Assembly (NCBI GenBank): GCA_905373795.1
Contig: CAJPUO010000002.1
Span: 186,001 to 250,000 of the forward strand
Source of the DNA: Candidatus Saccharimonadota bacterium
Lineage (GTDB): Bacteria > Patescibacteriota > Saccharimonadia > Saccharimonadales > Saccharimonadaceae
Reading direction: 5' to 3'
Length of the DNA: 64,000 nt
Of the stretch, positions 23,756 through 31,273 are shown in pieces; position 1 is the stretch's first letter; every line of letters begins with the position of its first letter. Both the position numbers and the translations under genes were made by a program. The notes beneath the pieces are model-generated. The model was not told the DNA's origin. It ran no database searches and saw only the letters and a list, made by a program, of their open reading frames with translations.

Positions 23756-24869
23756 TGAAGTCGGACGTGGGCCGTGGGCGGGGCCGTTGGTGGTGGGTGC
23801 GGTGATTTTGGGCGGTGCCGAGATTGAGGGTTTGGATGATAGTAAAAAGTTGACTAAAAAACGCCGCGAGGTGCTAGACGAGGCAATTTGTGAGCAGTCA
23901 GCTGCGTGGGCGCTAGGCTGGGTGGGTGCTGGAGAATTGGACGATGTTGGTATGAGCCAGGCGCTGCGATTGGCGACACGGCGAGCGGTCAAGCAAATTC
24001 AGTCGCAATGCAAAGAGAAGAATTTGGCATTTGATGAAATTATCATTGACGGGACGGTAAATTTTTTGGCGGACACGGCGCTGGAGCAATATGTGACGGT
24101 GATGGCCAAGGCTGACGGGTTGATCCCGAGCGTGTCGGCGGCGTCGATTATCGCCAAAGTGGCACGTGATCAGTTCATGGCTGAGCAAGATGCGCTGTAT
24201 CCAGGCTACGGCTTCAAGTCGAATGCCGGTTACGGCGTGGCGAAGCACCGCGCGGCGATTGAGCAGTTGGGCGTGACGCCGCTGCATCGGCTGAGTTTTG
24301 CGCCGCTGGCGAAGTATGCGAATATAGCAAAAACGGGTGGTACTTCTTCGTCTATTGAGGAGACTGAGACAGATTCGCTGTCTCCTCCGACAGAGGCTGT
24401 GAAACGTTCGCGAGGAGCGGACGTTTCAGCCGAACGCTCACGAAGTATCTCCGGTGGAGATACGAGTGAAGAGTGTACTCTGGAGGAGGATGACGGCGAA
24501 CCTGCCATCTGTTTACCTGTATCTTTCACTACACGCGCCATCGGCGACGCAGGTGAGCAGACGGCCGCAGACTGGCTGGCGGCGGACGGGCACGAGATCA
24601 TCGTCCGCAACTGGCGTACGCGGTACTGTGAAATTGATATTATTAGCATGAAAGATGATGTGCTGTACTTCACCGAGGTCAAATACCGTAAGAATGATGA
24701 CTTTGGCGATGGGCTGGCGGCGATTACTGCCAAAAAACAGCGTCAAATGCGTTTTGCGGCGGAATTATTCATAGCAAAACATCCGCAACACGAGGGGCGT
24801 GATATGCGGATGCTGGCGGTGGCTGTTGATGGAAATCAGGGCGTTAAGCAGCCTGTGGTCGTAGATTAA
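23739..24869 (+). CDS. rnhB: Fusion of ribonuclease HII and YraN/UPF0102 nuclease-like domain
   Basis: 376 residues. Residues 1-205 are RNase HII: GIDEVGRGPWAGPLVVGAV (catalytic Asp6, Glu7), DDSKKLTKKRRE, IIDGTVNFL, VSAASIIAKVARD and YPGYGFKSNAGYG. It removes RNA from RNA-DNA hybrids. Residues about 260-376 are a YraN/UPF0102 domain of the restriction-endonuclease fold: GDAGEQTAADWLAADGHEII, CEIDIISMKDDVLYFTEVKY with the D...ExK core. rnhB and yraN are often neighbours; here they are one protein. The ~55-residue linker is Ser/Glu-rich and is encoded by a row of perfect DNA palindromes (24357-24481). Confidence 0.92.
   Translation: MILGIDEVGRGPWAGPLVVGAVILGGAEIEGLDDSKKLTKKRREVLDEAICEQSAAWALGWVGAGELDDVGMSQALRLATRRAVKQIQSQCKEKNLAFDEIIIDGTVNFLADTALEQYVTVMAKADGLIPSVSAASIIAKVARDQFMAEQDALYPGYGFKSNAGYGVAKHRAAIEQLGVTPLHRLSFAPLAKYANIAKTGGTSSSIEETETDSLSPPTEAVKRSRGADVSAERSRSISGGDTSEECTLEEDDGEPAICLPVSFTTRAIGDAGEQTAADWLAADGHEIIVRNWRTRYCEIDIISMKDDVLYFTEVKYRKNDDFGDGLAAITAKKQRQMRFAAELFIAKHPQHEGRDMRMLAVAVDGNQGVKQPVVVD
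24357..24481. repeat. Row of perfect inverted repeats inside the rnhB-yraN linker
   Basis: Successive perfect arms: 24357-24364 with 24380-24387 (8 bp; alternative 24366-24372 with 24378-24384, 7 bp); 24390-24393 with 24397-24400; 24401-24407 with 24421-24427 (7 bp); 24445-24452 with 24456-24463 (8 bp, three-base loop); 24470-24474 with 24477-24481. They keep the reading frame open across the domain junction. Confidence 0.8.
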
Positions 24870-24870
24870 A

Positions 24871-25257
24871 TTATATTGTAACGACATAGCTGTCGTTATT
24901 TTCTGCAGGAGTACTTTCTTCTCCTGGGGTTGAGTTTGCTGCGCTATCAACTTCATGTACTGACATTTCTGTGCCGTCAGGGCATACGAACTCTACTCGT
25001 TTTGTTGCCTCTTCGCCGTAAGGACTGTCTTGCTTTATGCTATCGATTACTGGAGTCTGATTGTTATTATCAGGATCGTTGCAATTTACAGCAAAACTTA
25101 CTTCTTTGGGGGTCTTGTCTCCATCGCAGCCAGTAAGCCCTAAGACGGCTGTCATAGAAAGGACCATTGCTAAAGCCTTCCTGCTTAATTCTCCTGTTTT
25201 AATGAAAGGGTCTCGCCCTGAACGTTCTCTTGTACCACCAAATTCATGGTTACTCAT
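24871..25257 (-). CDS. Small putative lipoprotein
   Basis: 128 residues, not recognised. A hydrophilic n-region (MSNHEFGGTRERSGRDPFIK) is followed by a hydrophobic segment ending in lipobox GLTGC (Cys ~44). The mature part has NCNDPDNNNQTPVIDSIKQD and VEFVCPDGTEMSV, then an acidic Ser/Asn tail. The phrase FVCPDGTEMSV resembles FTCPEGTSAGI in the broken lipoprotein gene just upstream on this strand, so the two are likely paralogues. Convergent with rnhB-yraN, one base between the stops. Confidence 0.74.
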   Translation of the reverse strand: MSNHEFGGTRERSGRDPFIKTGELSRKALAMVLSMTAVLGLTGCDGDKTPKEVSFAVNCNDPDNNNQTPVIDSIKQDSPYGEEATKRVEFVCPDGTEMSVHEVDSAANSTPGEESTPAENNDSYVVTI

Positions 25258-25329
25258 AAAATCCCCTCTGATGATTTATATTGTTTAATTTAAAACATGT
25301 GCTACTTTCGAACGAGTAGTTATTGTAAA

Positions 25330-25820
25330 TTAGTTAGGGCCTTTTATGCTGACCGAGTTAGGGCCTTCTACGTTGCCTATGTTACAGAAACCGTTTGTTG
25401 CTATTTGTATCATTCTTTTATCTTTGCTGGAATTATCTAGACTGCCTACTCTATAGAAGTTGGTCGGATTTTTAACGTCGCCATCGCAATGTATGGAAAC
25501 ATTATAACGATAATCGCCATTACCACCGCCTTTATCACTATATTTTTGAAAAACATTCCTGATGCCCGCCGATGTCCCTTCAGGGCATGTAAAAGTCATT
25601 GAGTCAGAATATATTTCTCCTGCGCGTCTATTTCCGCCATCTATATCTCTCACTTCTAATACTTCTGGGACTGGATTTGTATTAGGGTTTCCATCTCCGT
25701 CTTCGCAATATAGATAAGCTGTTATCTGATGATCTACCGGGTCTCCCTCTAGCGAACAAGCTGCTGAAGGTGCAATAGCACCACATGCGACCAATGCTGC
25801 TACTCCAACTCTTTTTGCAT
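25330..25820 (-). pseudogene. Putative lipoprotein gene with a one-base frameshift
   Basis: The open part from 25794 downward encodes a cysteine-containing protein (AYLYCEDGDGNPN, FTCPEGTSAGI, NVSIHCDGD, GFCNIGN), but its only in-frame starts leave a truncated signal peptide. Adding one A to the five-A run at 25816-25812 joins an upstream ATG at 25820 in frame and gives MQKRVGVAALVACGAIAPSA followed by ACSLEG, a complete lipoprotein signal with lipobox SAAC. The same upstream frame stays open back to 25880, next to AAGGAGG (25891-25885), though the codon there is ATA. Slippage, sequencing error or decay are all possible. Confidence 0.66.
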
Positions 25821-25979
25821 AGTCTTTTCGAGATGTCTAAGCCCTTCTATAATAGCGCTTCTTTTTTTACCTTTTTCTATACAACCTCCTTGTCTTTGTT
25901 GTAAATTAAAATATTCCACCGGTAAATCAGCGTATATATTCTTATATCATGCCATTGTTTGCGGGTCAATAATATGTGT

Positions 25980-28511
25980 CTATAAAACACATTTGTCTTT
26001 CATGAGCGCATCAATAACCGCCGCCTTATCTCGCTCAATCAATGCCACTCTGCCAGCGATTTCGCGGATACCCAGGTCGATGGTACGCGTCAGGGCCGGT
26101 TCGGCGCGCAGCGGCTTAGTGAATTTGGTGAAGTCGTTTAGCTCATCGCGGGTCAACAGAGCGCTGGCGGCGTAGCGGATAAAAGTATCGTAGCTTTTAT
26201 CGCCGCCAAAGGTGTCTTTCACCCACGACCAATTTTCTTTCAGCCAGTTCCAGGCAATTTGCCGGTTTTCCCGCGTGCGGATCAGATAAATAAACCAACG
26301 GCTGGCGTCTTGCGGGCGGATAATATTAGCATCTTTTATTGCTACTAAAATTCGTTCGGCGGTTGCTGGATTCTTCGTCGAGGTCAAGCTTAGCGCGATG
26401 TCAACCTGCAGGTCGGCTGACGGCGTGTTCTGATATATCGTAAAAAGCTTGTCGATCATTTCTGGCGTCTCGAAGTATCTGACATTGGCATTAATGATAA
26501 GCGGGCGAATTTCAGCTGGTAAATCATCTGGGTTAGTCTCATCAAAGCGTTGTTTGGCCTCCGCGAGCGCTGCCGAGTCCTCGCCGTATAACATCAAACC
26601 TAGCGCTGCCGTGCGCCGCTCGCGATCATCATCAGACTCGCCGTCCTGCTCATCCCAGCCAAGTTCCATGAATGTATCGCGGGCAAATTCAGCAGAAATC
26701 TGCTTTAGCCGAGCGCGTCCTGCTTCACTGTCATCGACGAATTTGCGTAATTCCACCAAATTTGTCCCGGCTTTATTAAAGACTCTTTCATTGGTCTCGT
26801 GCTGAAAAACGCGTGCCAGCGGCAGCAGCGCCGCCGAACTTTCTCGTCCAGACCGCGCCAACAACGTCATGTCTTGCAACAAGCAAATTTTATCTAACGT
26901 CGGTAGTTCTGCCGCCTTTTCGACCAATCGGTCTCGCGTTGCTGAGTTGTAATGCGTTACGAAATGTCCATTCAGTCCACAGTTCAGTCGGACGTCGCCA
27001 TTTACCGTAAATGTTTTCTCGCGCTCGGTCAGAATATCATCAAGCGGCTGATTGGCGAACAGCGGAATTGGCCACAGGGCATCGGACGGCTGGTGGTCGC
27101 CGATAAAAAAGTGCTCCTGGCGTAGCGTAGCAGTGGATTGCTCGTCAGATCTGTCCTGCTTAACTTGCACAATTGGTAGTCCTGGCTGCGAAATCCAGGT
27201 ATTCATCAAATTAACAATCGGCTGGCTGCTGGCGGTTTCTAGCTCTTGCCATAAATCATTACCAACAGTGTTTTGGTAAGCGAATTTTTCAAAATATGAC
27301 TTTAGTCCTGCGCGAAACGCCTCCTCGCCGATCAGCCGCCGCACCATCACTAACAGCCGTCCGCCTTTGGCATAGACAATTGCTGGATCAAACAAAGTGC
27401 TGATTTCGTCCGGATGGTTAACGTCGGCCTGCACGGGCTGTACGCCGTCCAGACTATCGCGCCGGAGCGCCGCAGTGACCTCGCTTGTTGCAAAATCCTC
27501 CCACATTCGCCATTCGGGGTGTAGTGCGTCGACTGCCACGTATTCCATCATGTTAGCGAAACTTTCGTTCAGCCATAAATCGTTCCACCACTGCATAGTC
27601 ACCAAATTACCAAACCATTGGTGGCTGAGTTCGTGGGCGATGACGGTGGCGATGAAGCGCTTGGATGATTCCTGCGTTAATTTCGGGTCAGCCAGCAGGC
27701 AGCTTTCGCGGTAGGTGATGAGTCCCCAGTTTTCCATGGCGCCCGACGAGAAATCTGGCAGCGCCACATGGTCGGACTTTGGCAGCGGATACGGCACGCC
27801 GAAATATTCATCATAAAAATCAATGCTGCGCGTGGCGATGTCCAGCGCAAAATCCAGCGTTTCTTCGCTCTGGGCTGGCGTGGCCCAAACATTGACTTCG
27901 ACGCCAGATTTAGTGCGGGCAGTTTTCTTGTGGAGCTCGCCGACGACAAAGGCGAGTAGGTAGCTGCTCATACGTGGCGTAGTGGCGAAGATGGTTGTCA
28001 GTACGCCGTCGTCTTCAGACGATTTGGCGACGGGCATGTTGCCTAGGACGGTTAGTTCCGGAGTGGTTACGAGCGTTACATCATAGGTGGCTTTGGCGGT
28101 TGGCTCGTCAACGCACGGGAAAACTTCGCGGGCATGGTGCGATTCAAATTGAGTGGCAAACAATTGCTTTTTCACGCTGTCATGCGTAAAGTAGCACGGA
28201 TACAATCCATGCATAGCATCGGTGATAGCGCCAGAAAATTTGATGCAAACCGTGTGCTCACCATTGGACAACTCTGGGTACGACAGGCGTAATTCATCAA
28301 ATTCACCATGAGAAAATTCGGCCGGCTGGTCATCTATCAACGCCGAGTGAATAGTCAAATCTTTGGCATGCAGCGAAATTGCATCACCAACTAACTCACC
28401 AGAAATGATCACTGTGCCAGAAAACAATTTTTCTTCGGCGCGTGTTAAGTCGAGGGTTAATGCGTAATGATTTGGTATAAATGTGTCGATTAGGCGTGGA
28501 ACTGTTTTCAT
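25980..28511 (-). CDS. M1-family aminopeptidase (PepN/APM1-like)
   Basis: 843 residues from the ATG at 28511; a longer start at 28538 would cover the promoter. Zinc metallopeptidase of the gluzincin M1 family: substrate motif GAMENWGLITY near 258-268, HELSHQWFGN with zinc ligands His293 and His297, and LWLNESFA supplying Glu ~316. A C-terminal ERAP1-like helical domain follows (about 510-830). No signal peptide, so cytoplasmic: it frees N-terminal amino acids from peptides, useful for a host-dependent cell. TATAAT (28523-28518) ends six bases before the ATG. Confidence 0.94.
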   Translation of the reverse strand: MKTVPRLIDTFIPNHYALTLDLTRAEEKLFSGTVIISGELVGDAISLHAKDLTIHSALIDDQPAEFSHGEFDELRLSYPELSNGEHTVCIKFSGAITDAMHGLYPCYFTHDSVKKQLFATQFESHHAREVFPCVDEPTAKATYDVTLVTTPELTVLGNMPVAKSSEDDGVLTTIFATTPRMSSYLLAFVVGELHKKTARTKSGVEVNVWATPAQSEETLDFALDIATRSIDFYDEYFGVPYPLPKSDHVALPDFSSGAMENWGLITYRESCLLADPKLTQESSKRFIATVIAHELSHQWFGNLVTMQWWNDLWLNESFANMMEYVAVDALHPEWRMWEDFATSEVTAALRRDSLDGVQPVQADVNHPDEISTLFDPAIVYAKGGRLLVMVRRLIGEEAFRAGLKSYFEKFAYQNTVGNDLWQELETASSQPIVNLMNTWISQPGLPIVQVKQDRSDEQSTATLRQEHFFIGDHQPSDALWPIPLFANQPLDDILTEREKTFTVNGDVRLNCGLNGHFVTHYNSATRDRLVEKAAELPTLDKICLLQDMTLLARSGRESSAALLPLARVFQHETNERVFNKAGTNLVELRKFVDDSEAGRARLKQISAEFARDTFMELGWDEQDGESDDDRERRTAALGLMLYGEDSAALAEAKQRFDETNPDDLPAEIRPLIINANVRYFETPEMIDKLFTIYQNTPSADLQVDIALSLTSTKNPATAERILVAIKDANIIRPQDASRWFIYLIRTRENRQIAWNWLKENWSWVKDTFGGDKSYDTFIRYAASALLTRDELNDFTKFTKPLRAEPALTRTIDLGIREIAGRVALIERDKAAVIDALMKDKCVL

Positions 28512-28517
28512 ACTTTC

Positions 28518-28525
28518 ATTATAAT
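28518..28525. promoter_or_regulatory. Overlapping divergent -10 boxes (pepN and HNH nuclease)
   Basis: The palindrome ATTATAAT contains TATAAT on both strands, offset by two bases. On each strand exactly six bases separate the box from an ATG (28511 leftward, 28532 rightward). Both mRNAs should therefore be leaderless, and polymerase cannot open both at once. Confidence 0.75.
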
Positions 28526-28531
28526 ATAGAT

Positions 28532-29218
28532 ATGGCAACGAGGAAAATTAGACGGCGGCAGATAATGGTACTGCTTGTCACGGCGGTAGTGGGTGCAGTA
28601 GTGTGGGCGGTGCAGCTACAGCAGCCGAGGGTCGCACCGACTTCGCCGTCTATGCAGCGGCAATTGTTTGGCGATTCAAACGCTCAAGCGGAATTAGCTA
28701 AACTAGAGGTTAAGGGCCGCGCGCCCAAAACAGGCTACGCTCGCAAGCAATTTGGCGATGGCTGGGGTAAAATTGACGGCTGCTCGACACGAGAGGTGAT
28801 TTTAGCGCGGGATTTGGCTAATGAAAAGCTTGATGATAAGTGCCGTGTGCAGTCAGGCAGCCTGGACGATCCGTACACCGGCAAAACAATTCAATTCCAA
28901 CGCGGCAAGGAAACAAGCCAGCGGGTGCAGATTGACCACGTAGTGGCATTGAGCGACGCTTGGCAAAAGGGCGCGCAGCAGCTACCGCGCGAGGAACGAG
29001 AAAAGTTAGCGAATGATCCGTTGAATTTGCTGGCGGTTGACGGTCCGGCTAATCAAGCCAAGGGTGATGGCGACGCGGCAACTTGGTTGCCTGCCAACAA
29101 ACCGTTCCGCTGCCAGTACATTGAACGCCAAGTAGCGGTCAAGCGCAGATATCGCCTATGGGTAACAAGCGCGGAAAAAGATGCGATGGCGCGGATACTT
29201 TCTTCATGCGGCGGTTAA
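28532..29218 (+). CDS. Membrane-anchored HNH nuclease (DUF1524-type)
   Basis: 228 residues from the ATG at 28532. One N-terminal membrane helix (IMVLLVTAVVGAVVWAVQL) places the rest outside. The nuclease region has QIDHVVALSDAWQKGAQQL, NDPLNLLAVDGPANQAKGD, and DAATWLPANKPFRCQYIERQ, the D-H-V...N...K pattern of the DUF1524 HNH family common in actinobacterial secreted nucleases. Two cysteine pairs (GCSTRE, DKCRV; RCQY, SSCGG) may be disulfides. Likely role: cutting extracellular or host DNA for uptake or nutrition (inference). Confidence 0.86.
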   Translation: MATRKIRRRQIMVLLVTAVVGAVVWAVQLQQPRVAPTSPSMQRQLFGDSNAQAELAKLEVKGRAPKTGYARKQFGDGWGKIDGCSTREVILARDLANEKLDDKCRVQSGSLDDPYTGKTIQFQRGKETSQRVQIDHVVALSDAWQKGAQQLPREEREKLANDPLNLLAVDGPANQAKGDGDAATWLPANKPFRCQYIERQVAVKRRYRLWVTSAEKDAMARILSSCGG

Positions 29219-29324
29219 ACAGTTGTGTTTTAATATAAAGTGAAGGCTTGCAGGAAAAATGTTTTGATTCTCCTTGCGCCAGGCAGGTTTTACGGACAGC
29301 AGAGTGTAGAGTATACTAATTTAT

Positions 29325-29960
29325 ATGAATCCTGAGCTTATTGTATTTGATCTAAATAAAACGCTTATTAAGGAGAATTCATGGCGCGATTTGAATTTGG
29401 CGATGGGTGTGACGCCCGCTGAAGATGCTGAGTTGATGGAGCAGGCGCGTCGCGGCGAGATTACTGATGCCGAAGGACAGGCGGAGCTTCTTAAGATTTA
29501 TCAGCAGCGTGGCGACGTATCGCGTTCAAATATCGAAAAGATCCTATGGCAATATACTTACATGCCGTATGCTCGCGATGTTGTGGGCGAGTTGAGAAAA
29601 CGCGGTTATAATTTGGCGATCGTTTCTGGGGCGATGGATATTCTCGTGCAGCATGTGGCGGCTGAGCTGCAAATTACTTGGTGGCGGTCTTCAAATCGGT
29701 TTATTTTTGACGAGAGCGACCAGCTTATTCAGATTCAATCGCCAGAAAAAGACACCAGCGACAAATTACGTCAATTGCAGCAGTTGGTTGGCGAACTAAG
29801 CATTGCGCTGGCGGATTGTATGGTTATTGGCGATGGCGCGAATGATGCAGCGCTTTTTCAAGCAACAGGGAATGGCGTAACGTTCACAGACTCGCCGATT
29901 GTTGATGATGCGCGTTGGGTAGTTGACGATTTGCGCGGCCTGCTGTCGATTATTGAATAG
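29325..29960 (+). CDS. HAD-superfamily protein (HAD-IB, SerB-like) with altered motif I
   Basis: 211 residues. Motif I reads IVFDLNKTLI, so the usual second Asp (DxDxT) is Asn11. Motif II is LAIVSGAMDILV, motif III is a Lys in SPEKDTSDKL, and motif IV is VIGDGANDAALF. The fold matches phosphoserine-phosphatase-like phosphomonoesterases with an alpha-helical cap. Because the second Asp normally acts as acid/base, activity may be changed or lost. TATACT (29312-29317) ends seven bases before the ATG, so the mRNA should be leaderless. Confidence 0.82.
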   Translation: MNPELIVFDLNKTLIKENSWRDLNLAMGVTPAEDAELMEQARRGEITDAEGQAELLKIYQQRGDVSRSNIEKILWQYTYMPYARDVVGELRKRGYNLAIVSGAMDILVQHVAAELQITWWRSSNRFIFDESDQLIQIQSPEKDTSDKLRQLQQLVGELSIALADCMVIGDGANDAALFQATGNGVTFTDSPIVDDARWVVDDLRGLLSIIE

Positions 29961-29991
29961 AAGGTGTGACCGTTGGCTAAACAGTGAAAAT

Positions 29992-30054
29992 TTGACATCT
30001 GAGGTTTGTTGATATATACTCAGATTATATCCGGCCGTCGAGGTCGGAATTTTT
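29992..30054 (+). promoter_or_regulatory. Consensus promoter followed at once by a terminator, ahead of nusA
   Basis: TTGACA (29992-29997), 17 bases and TATACT (30015-30020). About ten bases after the predicted start a 7-bp hairpin (30030-30036 with 30042-30048) is followed by TTTTT (30050-30054). A second -10 box (TATAAT, near 30085-30090) lies further down and can serve nusA directly. The first unit would make an RNA of about 27 bases unless polymerase reads through. Confidence 0.62.
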
Positions 30055-30111
30055 CGTCTCTTGGGCGTTTGATATGAAAAGTAGTATAATATATAGCGTA
30101 AAGGAGCTAAT

Positions 30112-31233
30112 ATGGAAGATTTGAACATTAAGCAGTTGACGTTGGCGGTACGGACGATTGCCGAGGAAAAGAACCTGCCAGAAGAAACCGTTCTAGAGGT
30201 GATCGAGCAGGCCATCGCGGCGGCGTGGCGGCGCGATAACGGCACGCGCGAGCAGCTGGTACGCGCCAGCCTGAACATCAACAGCGGTACGGCTGTGGTG
30301 TCGGTTGTTAAGACTGTGGTTGAAGAAGTTGAAAATGATGTCAATCAAATCAGCTTAGACGAGGCTAAGACGGTTGATCCGGCGGCTGAGCTGGGCAGTG
30401 AAGTGACAGTCGAGACCCATAACGTGACGACGTTTGGCCGCGTGGCAGCCCAGACTGCCAAGCAGGTGATTTTGCAGCGGCTGCGCGAAGCGGAGCGCGA
30501 GGTGGTGCTGGCGGAATTTGAAGATAAAATTGGTACGGTGGTGACTGGTACGATTCAGCGAGTTGAGCCACGCGTAGTGCGCATTGAGCTGGGCAAGGCC
30601 GTCGGCATTATGCCGCAGTCAGAGCAGATTCCTGGCGAATACTACGGCGTTGGCCGCCGCGTCAAGGTGTACATCAAGGATATTGAGCGCGAAGGTCGCG
30701 GCCCGCAGCTGATCTTGAGCCGCGGTAATGAAGAATTTGTGCGGTTCTTGTTCAGCCAGGAGGTGCCAGAGATGGAAACGGGCGCCGTGGAGATCAAAGC
30801 AATCGCCCGCGAGGCGGGTCGCCGTACTAAGATAGCGGTAGCATCGGCGCTGCCAGGTGTTGACCCAGTCGGTACGTTCGTCGGCGGTCACGGTACGCGT
30901 GTTCAGGCGGTGATGAACGAAATCGGCGAGCAGGAAAAAATTGACATCATTCCGTTTGAGGAAGACGCGGCTGGCTTCATCGCTAATGCTATGAGTCCGG
31001 CAGAAGTATTGAGTGTGACAGTTGATGAAGATGAAAAGCGGGCAACGGTTTACGTTAGCGAGGATCAGCAATCAGTGGCCATCGGCCGGGCTGGGCAGAA
31101 TGTTCGCTTGGCAAGCCGGCTGACTGGCTATGAACTGGATATTGAGGCGAAAGCGGCTGCTAAGCCTGAAGCAAAACCTCGCAAAAATATTGAGGACAGC
31201 TTGATGAGCGCGGTTGAGGAGGTGGCGGAATAG
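30112..31233 (+). CDS. nusA: Transcription termination/antitermination factor NusA
   Basis: 373 residues. N-terminal polymerase-binding domain (1-125; VLEVIEQAIAAAWRRDNG, VTTFGRVAAQTAKQVILQRL), S1 domain (about 135-200; GTVVTGTIQRVEPRVVRIEL), KH1 (about 230-275; GAVEIKAIAREAGRRTKIAV) and KH2 (about 300-350; IGRAGQNVRLASRLTGYELD). The E. coli-type C-terminal acidic repeats are missing, as in many bacteria. It binds RNA polymerase and nascent RNA. AAAGGAG precedes the ATG. A promoter-terminator module upstream suggests it may control its own expression. Confidence 0.96.
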   Translation: MEDLNIKQLTLAVRTIAEEKNLPEETVLEVIEQAIAAAWRRDNGTREQLVRASLNINSGTAVVSVVKTVVEEVENDVNQISLDEAKTVDPAAELGSEVTVETHNVTTFGRVAAQTAKQVILQRLREAEREVVLAEFEDKIGTVVTGTIQRVEPRVVRIELGKAVGIMPQSEQIPGEYYGVGRRVKVYIKDIEREGRGPQLILSRGNEEFVRFLFSQEVPEMETGAVEIKAIAREAGRRTKIAVASALPGVDPVGTFVGGHGTRVQAVMNEIGEQEKIDIIPFEEDAAGFIANAMSPAEVLSVTVDEDEKRATVYVSEDQQSVAIGRAGQNVRLASRLTGYELDIEAKAAAKPEAKPRKNIEDSLMSAVEEVAE

Positions 31234-31273
31234 GCTGCCTCGTGAGAATCGCCGAAAACGAAAGGAGGGCGAT

